A DNA stretch of 10,099 nt, taken from contig CAMJGB010000059.1 of assembly GCA_946405115.1 (NCBI GenBank), positions 1 through 10,099 on the forward strand, in the 5' to 3' direction. Origin of the DNA: an uncultured Clostridia bacterium (GTDB taxonomy: Bacteria > Bacillota > Clostridia > Saccharofermentanales > Saccharofermentanaceae). The translations under genes and the position numbers were made by a program. Positions within the stretch are counted from its first letter, which is position 1, and each line of letters starts with the position of its first letter. The notes below the pieces were generated by a model. It was not told the origin of the DNA. It was given only the letters and a program-made list of their open reading frames with translations, and ran no database searches. Positions 7,094-10,099 of the stretch are shown piece by piece.

Positions 7094-8185
7094 ATGGATT
7101 TTTGTAAGAAACAATTACGTAAGTTATATGCACTTAACTTCCTCGGTAACATCTCGATCGCGGGAGCCGCTTGGGTACTTCTTCTTGTGTCATGCGGCTA
7201 CAGCATCATCGAGATAGGAATCCTCGAGACTGTATTTCATCTTGTAAGTCTTACCGCAGAGATACCGTCGGGAGTTTTTGCCGATGTATTCGGAAGAAAG
7301 AAGAGTCTTTTGCTGTCGAGCGTGTGCTCGGTCATCTCAGCTGTCTTAAGGATCCTTTGCATAAGCAGCTTCACAGGAGTTGCCGTGTCGATAGGGTTTA
7401 ATGCCTTAAGTTATAATTTCGCGAGCGGCTCTGATTCCGCACTTGCTTTTGACACCTTGAAGGAGAACGGAAAGCAGGATGAATACGACAGATACATCTC
7501 GACGCAGACCATGATCTACCGTATCACTAACGGCGCCGCTACTCTCGCTGCAGGTGTCGCGGTAATGCTCGGAAATACCAAGGCTCATATCATAAGCATC
7601 ATACTCGCGGGAATACAGATCATCGTTGCTGCGACGCTTAAGGAAAATAAGGTGATTACAGGAAACGCCGATAAGGAGTTTACGACACGCGTTAAAGAGA
7701 CGGTGCGTGAGAGTTTCTTGTTCCTTAAAGGCAACGGTAAAGTAACGGGACTTATCTTTCGAAATGCACTTATAGGAGGAATCGATGTACTGCTGCTTTT
7801 CTTCCTGCAGGCGAAGCTTCCCATGACGGGTATTCCTGATTGGGTGCTGGGACCGTTGCTTTTCGCGATGAGCCTCGGAGGCATCATAGGAGCGTTGCTG
7901 TCGGTTAAGGTTAAAAACTGGCCTTTCAGACGCATATTCATCATGTGTCTTGCAGTAGTTACGGCAGGCTTCGCGGCGAACTTTACAGGTGTCGCTTGGA
8001 TCATGACGGCGGGCGGCTTTATGGCGGCGTTCGCGGATGACCTGATTCAGATAAGGGCAGACGTCGAGCTCAATGCTCTGGTACCTTCAGAGCAACGCGC
8101 TACACTCATATCAGTCAACTCGTGGTGCTTCTCCTTCGTAATGATATTCATGTCGCCTCTGGCGGGTGTGGTTTTCTCTCTGTAA
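7094..8185 (+). CDS. Major facilitator superfamily permease, about 11 membrane segments
   Basis: 363 residues. The start is set by AAGGAG at 7081-7086, 7 bases upstream. MFS motif A is clear between helices 2 and 3 (G60-V-F-A-D64-V-F-G67-R68-K-K). A helix 4 signature SGSDSALAFD (111-120) is typical of one drug/solute exporter-like subgroup, and PSEQRAT (330-336) precedes helix 11. About six helices, a cytoplasmic loop (about 182-212) and five more helices can be drawn. The chain stops at SPLAGVVFSL within helix 11, where relatives usually have a twelfth helix, and no continuation is visible in other frames. It is either a naturally short form or a decayed C-terminus. The substrate cannot be told from sequence; efflux of a toxic compound fits the leader (inference). 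Confidence 0.85.
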   Translation: MDFCKKQLRKLYALNFLGNISIAGAAWVLLLVSCGYSIIEIGILETVFHLVSLTAEIPSGVFADVFGRKKSLLLSSVCSVISAVLRILCISSFTGVAVSIGFNALSYNFASGSDSALAFDTLKENGKQDEYDRYISTQTMIYRITNGAATLAAGVAVMLGNTKAHIISIILAGIQIIVAATLKENKVITGNADKEFTTRVKETVRESFLFLKGNGKVTGLIFRNALIGGIDVLLLFFLQAKLPMTGIPDWVLGPLLFAMSLGGIIGALLSVKVKNWPFRRIFIMCLAVVTAGFAANFTGVAWIMTAGGFMAAFADDLIQIRADVELNALVPSEQRATLISVNSWCFSFVMIFMSPLAGVVFSL

Positions 8186-8198
8186 TATAGAAAACCAC
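8168..8198 (+). terminator. Hairpin overlapping the permease stop codon
   Basis: GTGGTTTTC (8168-8176) and GAAAACCAC (8190-8198) are perfect complements with a 13-base loop holding the TAA stop (8183-8185). No U-tract follows, so it is a weak terminator at best. It may protect the 3' end of the message. Confidence 0.3.
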
Positions 8199-8207
8199 TC
8201 TAGAATA

Positions 8208-8216
8208 TGTTAAAAT
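8208..8216 (+). promoter_or_regulatory. Extended -10 element just before the sensor-GGDEF gene
   Basis: TGTTAAAAT is a TGn extended -10 with TAAAAT (5/6). No -35 match is seen 16-18 bases upstream. Transcription would start near 8222-8225, on or just before the chosen ATG. Confidence 0.4.
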
Positions 8217-8224
8217 ATTTTAAG

Positions 8225-10099
8225 ATGTGTGGGGAGAGACGACGTATAGCCGTCCTATGCGGACAGGCTGATGAAGAGTTTCAGAAACTGTTTATCGAAG
8301 GTTTCGAGAAACAGGCGTTTGAGTGCGGCTTCGATGTGTGCGTCTTCGCCATGTACATGAAGTTCCAGGAGAAGAAGATAAGAGAAGCGGGCGAGAGTCA
8401 GATATATGCTCTCCTTAACTGCGATCTGTTTGATGCTTTTGTAGTTCTTGCTGATACGATTCAGACACCGGGTGTATTGGGTTCTTTGGAAGAAAGACTT
8501 CACAAAGAGACCAATGCCCCGGTTCTCTTTATTGATAAGGAAAGTAAGTATTTCCCGACCATTAATCTTAAGCATTACGATGCCATCGTTAAGCTTACTG
8601 AGCATCTTATAATCGATCACGGATTTAAGGATATCGCTTTTATTTCAGGTAAGGAATGGCATCCCCATTCCCAGGAGAGAGTAGCTGCATTCATTGATAC
8701 GATGAAACGCTACAACCTTCCTATCAAAGATGAGCGTATCTTATATGGTGACTTCTGGTATTCAAGCGGATTCGAGATCGCCGACAGCTTCTGTAATGAG
8801 GGCAAGCCTTTACCGGAAGCTTTCCTGTGTGCAAACGATTATATGGCCATAGGTCTTGCGGGTGCTCTTGTCCACAATGGAGTAAAAGTTCCCGAAGACG
8901 TTGCCGTAGTAGGATATGACTCTGTTGAAGAGGGTCGTATGAGTCCTTCTCCTATAACGTCGATACCGCTTCCTGTAAAGGCGTACGGTGATTATGTCGC
9001 CTCTTCGATTATTAAGATGATCGGCAAGGAGCCTGTAGGCGAGTTTAAGCCGGATTATGAATTGTTCGTCGGAGGCTCATGCGGATGTCATTGTGAGAGC
9101 TGTGTGCCGAAGGTTATCCTGCGTGATACCTGGAAGGCGGATCTTTTTGCCAAGCCTTTCTATTCTTATGACAACAGACTTGCCGAAGATATGAGCGTTG
9201 CCGGTGATCTTAAGGAAATGCTTGAAGTCATTAGGTCTTATATGTATCAGATTGGAGACTTCGACAGTTTCAGGATCTGCCTTAATTCTGAATGGGCAGG
9301 AAACGGACCTATTACCATTACCGAAGATTACACGGATACGATGTATGAAGTCTTGTCGTTAAGAAACAACGGCAAGGAAGGTGAAGTAACGCTTGATAAG
9401 CCGTTCCCTCTTAAGGATATACTTCCTGTTCTTAGTGAAAGCCATGATGAACCTGTGTCTTATCTGTTTACGCCGCTTCACTTTAATGAATTGACGTTTG
9501 GATTTGTGGTTTTGTCTCATGGTCACAAGGTCGAGGGTATGGATGTTACATATTTGTACTGGCTTAGAACCGTAATGATGGGCTTCGAGGCGCTTCGAAG
9601 AAGACGTGTCTATGTTAATGTTCAGAATATTGCTTCAAAGATACGAACTTTAGATTCTCTTACCGGAATCTATAACTACGAGGGCCTTGTCGAAAAGATG
9701 TCCGAACTCATGGGCGCGGGGAACGAGGGCGTTAACTTTACGCTCATCGCGATAGATATCTCGGGCGTAGGTCTTATTAACGAGAAATTCGGACGACGGG
9801 AAGGCGATAAGGTAATCATTGAATTCAGTAAGCTTGTCAAAGAATGCGCAGGAGAAGACAGCATCTGCGGAAGACTGGGTAATGACGAATTTATTATCGC
9901 ACAGGAATGGAAGGATCAATTATCCGAGTGTGTAGACAGTATCATCGCGCGTTTAAGAGAATCTCTTGCTGAATATAATAAGAATCGTGATAATCCGCTC
10001 ACATTCGAGTTTGGCTACAGTACGATGAAGGCGCACGATACTTCCGATATCGAGAGCCTAATTAACTCGGCCGTAAGCAACAAGAACGGTAACAAGATA
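8225..10099 (+). CDS. LacI-type sensor with GAF-like and degenerate GGDEF (GNDEF) domains (3' end missing)
   Basis: 625 residues visible, with the frame open to the window end. Residues 8-285 form a periplasmic-binding-protein type 1 (LacI/GalR sensor) domain: IAVLCGQADEEFQ, FVVLADTIQTPG, IAFISGKEW, AFLCANDYMAIGLAGAL and VAVVGYDSVEEG. There is no DNA-binding helix-turn-helix and no signal peptide, so it is a cytoplasmic ligand sensor. A Cys cluster (C286, C288, C290, C293) follows, then a GAF-like region (about 300-465) and a GGDEF domain from LTGIYN (479-484). D511, N519 and the GREGD-type Asp are kept, but the signature is GNDEF (552-556), so activity is uncertain. Only two in-frame ATGs exist after a stop at 8201: 8207 and 8225. 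I chose 8225 because 8207 lies inside the likely -10. Neither has a ribosome site. Further domains may lie beyond the window. Confidence 0.85.
   Translation, partial: MCGERRRIAVLCGQADEEFQKLFIEGFEKQAFECGFDVCVFAMYMKFQEKKIREAGESQIYALLNCDLFDAFVVLADTIQTPGVLGSLEERLHKETNAPVLFIDKESKYFPTINLKHYDAIVKLTEHLIIDHGFKDIAFISGKEWHPHSQERVAAFIDTMKRYNLPIKDERILYGDFWYSSGFEIADSFCNEGKPLPEAFLCANDYMAIGLAGALVHNGVKVPEDVAVVGYDSVEEGRMSPSPITSIPLPVKAYGDYVASSIIKMIGKEPVGEFKPDYELFVGGSCGCHCESCVPKVILRDTWKADLFAKPFYSYDNRLAEDMSVAGDLKEMLEVIRSYMYQIGDFDSFRICLNSEWAGNGPITITEDYTDTMYEVLSLRNNGKEGEVTLDKPFPLKDILPVLSESHDEPVSYLFTPLHFNELTFGFVVLSHGHKVEGMDVTYLYWLRTVMMGFEALRRRRVYVNVQNIASKIRTLDSLTGIYNYEGLVEKMSELMGAGNEGVNFTLIAIDISGVGLINEKFGRREGDKVIIEFSKLVKECAGEDSICGRLGNDEFIIAQEWKDQLSECVDSIIARLRESLAEYNKNRDNPLTFEFGYSTMKAHDTSDIESLINSAVSNKNGNKI

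Noticed and set aside
8255..8620. 121-residue - strand ORF opposite the sensor gene
   Set aside because: The + strand frame here encodes a clear LacI-type sensor domain; the antisense ORF has no ribosome site or recognisable motif.
9650..9919. - strand ORFs opposite the GNDEF domain
   Set aside because: They are shadows of the conserved GGDEF-family coding sequence on the + strand.

Overview
The window reads like a chromosome segment of an anaerobic Clostridia bacterium (Lachnospiraceae or Oscillospiraceae type). This is an inference from moderate G+C, AGGGGAGG-type Shine-Dalgarno sites, a 7TM-GGDEF cyclase and a LacI-sensor-GGDEF protein, both common in that group. All convincing genes are on the + strand. 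No rRNA, tRNA, CRISPR array, transposase or integrase was seen.

Layout. (1) 2-3079: the 3' part of a long, probably exported repeat protein, with five DUF2135/YfaP-like beta domains and one C-type-lectin-like domain inserted between domains 2 and 3. Its last 882 codons contain no lysine. A strong intrinsic terminator follows (3103-3135). (2) 3262-6866: a tight three-gene operon, preceded by a plausible promoter. It encodes a small coiled-coil/zinc-ribbon protein, a 7TM diguanylate cyclase whose start overlaps the previous stop (TAATG), and a polytopic membrane protein of the GT-C glycosyltransferase-like type. (3) 6867-7093: a structured leader with an extended -10 promoter inside a dyad, a possible 28-codon ORF with its own ribosome site, a hairpin over the end of that ORF, and a second hairpin that buries the ribosome site of the next gene. 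(4) 7094-8185: an MFS permease that stops after about 11 membrane segments. (5) 8225 to the window end: a cytoplasmic sensor with a LacI-type ligand-binding domain, a Cys cluster, a GAF-like region and a degenerate GGDEF (GNDEF) domain. Its promoter would start transcription almost on its ATG.

How they may work together (inference). Two GGDEF proteins in 7 kb suggest a surface or envelope locus with c-di-GMP signalling. The cyclase is coupled to a zinc-ribbon protein and a probable envelope glycosyltransferase-like protein, next to a large adhesin-like protein. The permease with its regulated leader and the sugar-sensor-like GGDEF protein form a second unit that may respond to a small ligand. 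The least explained features are the 6867-7093 leader and the lysine-free repeat protein.
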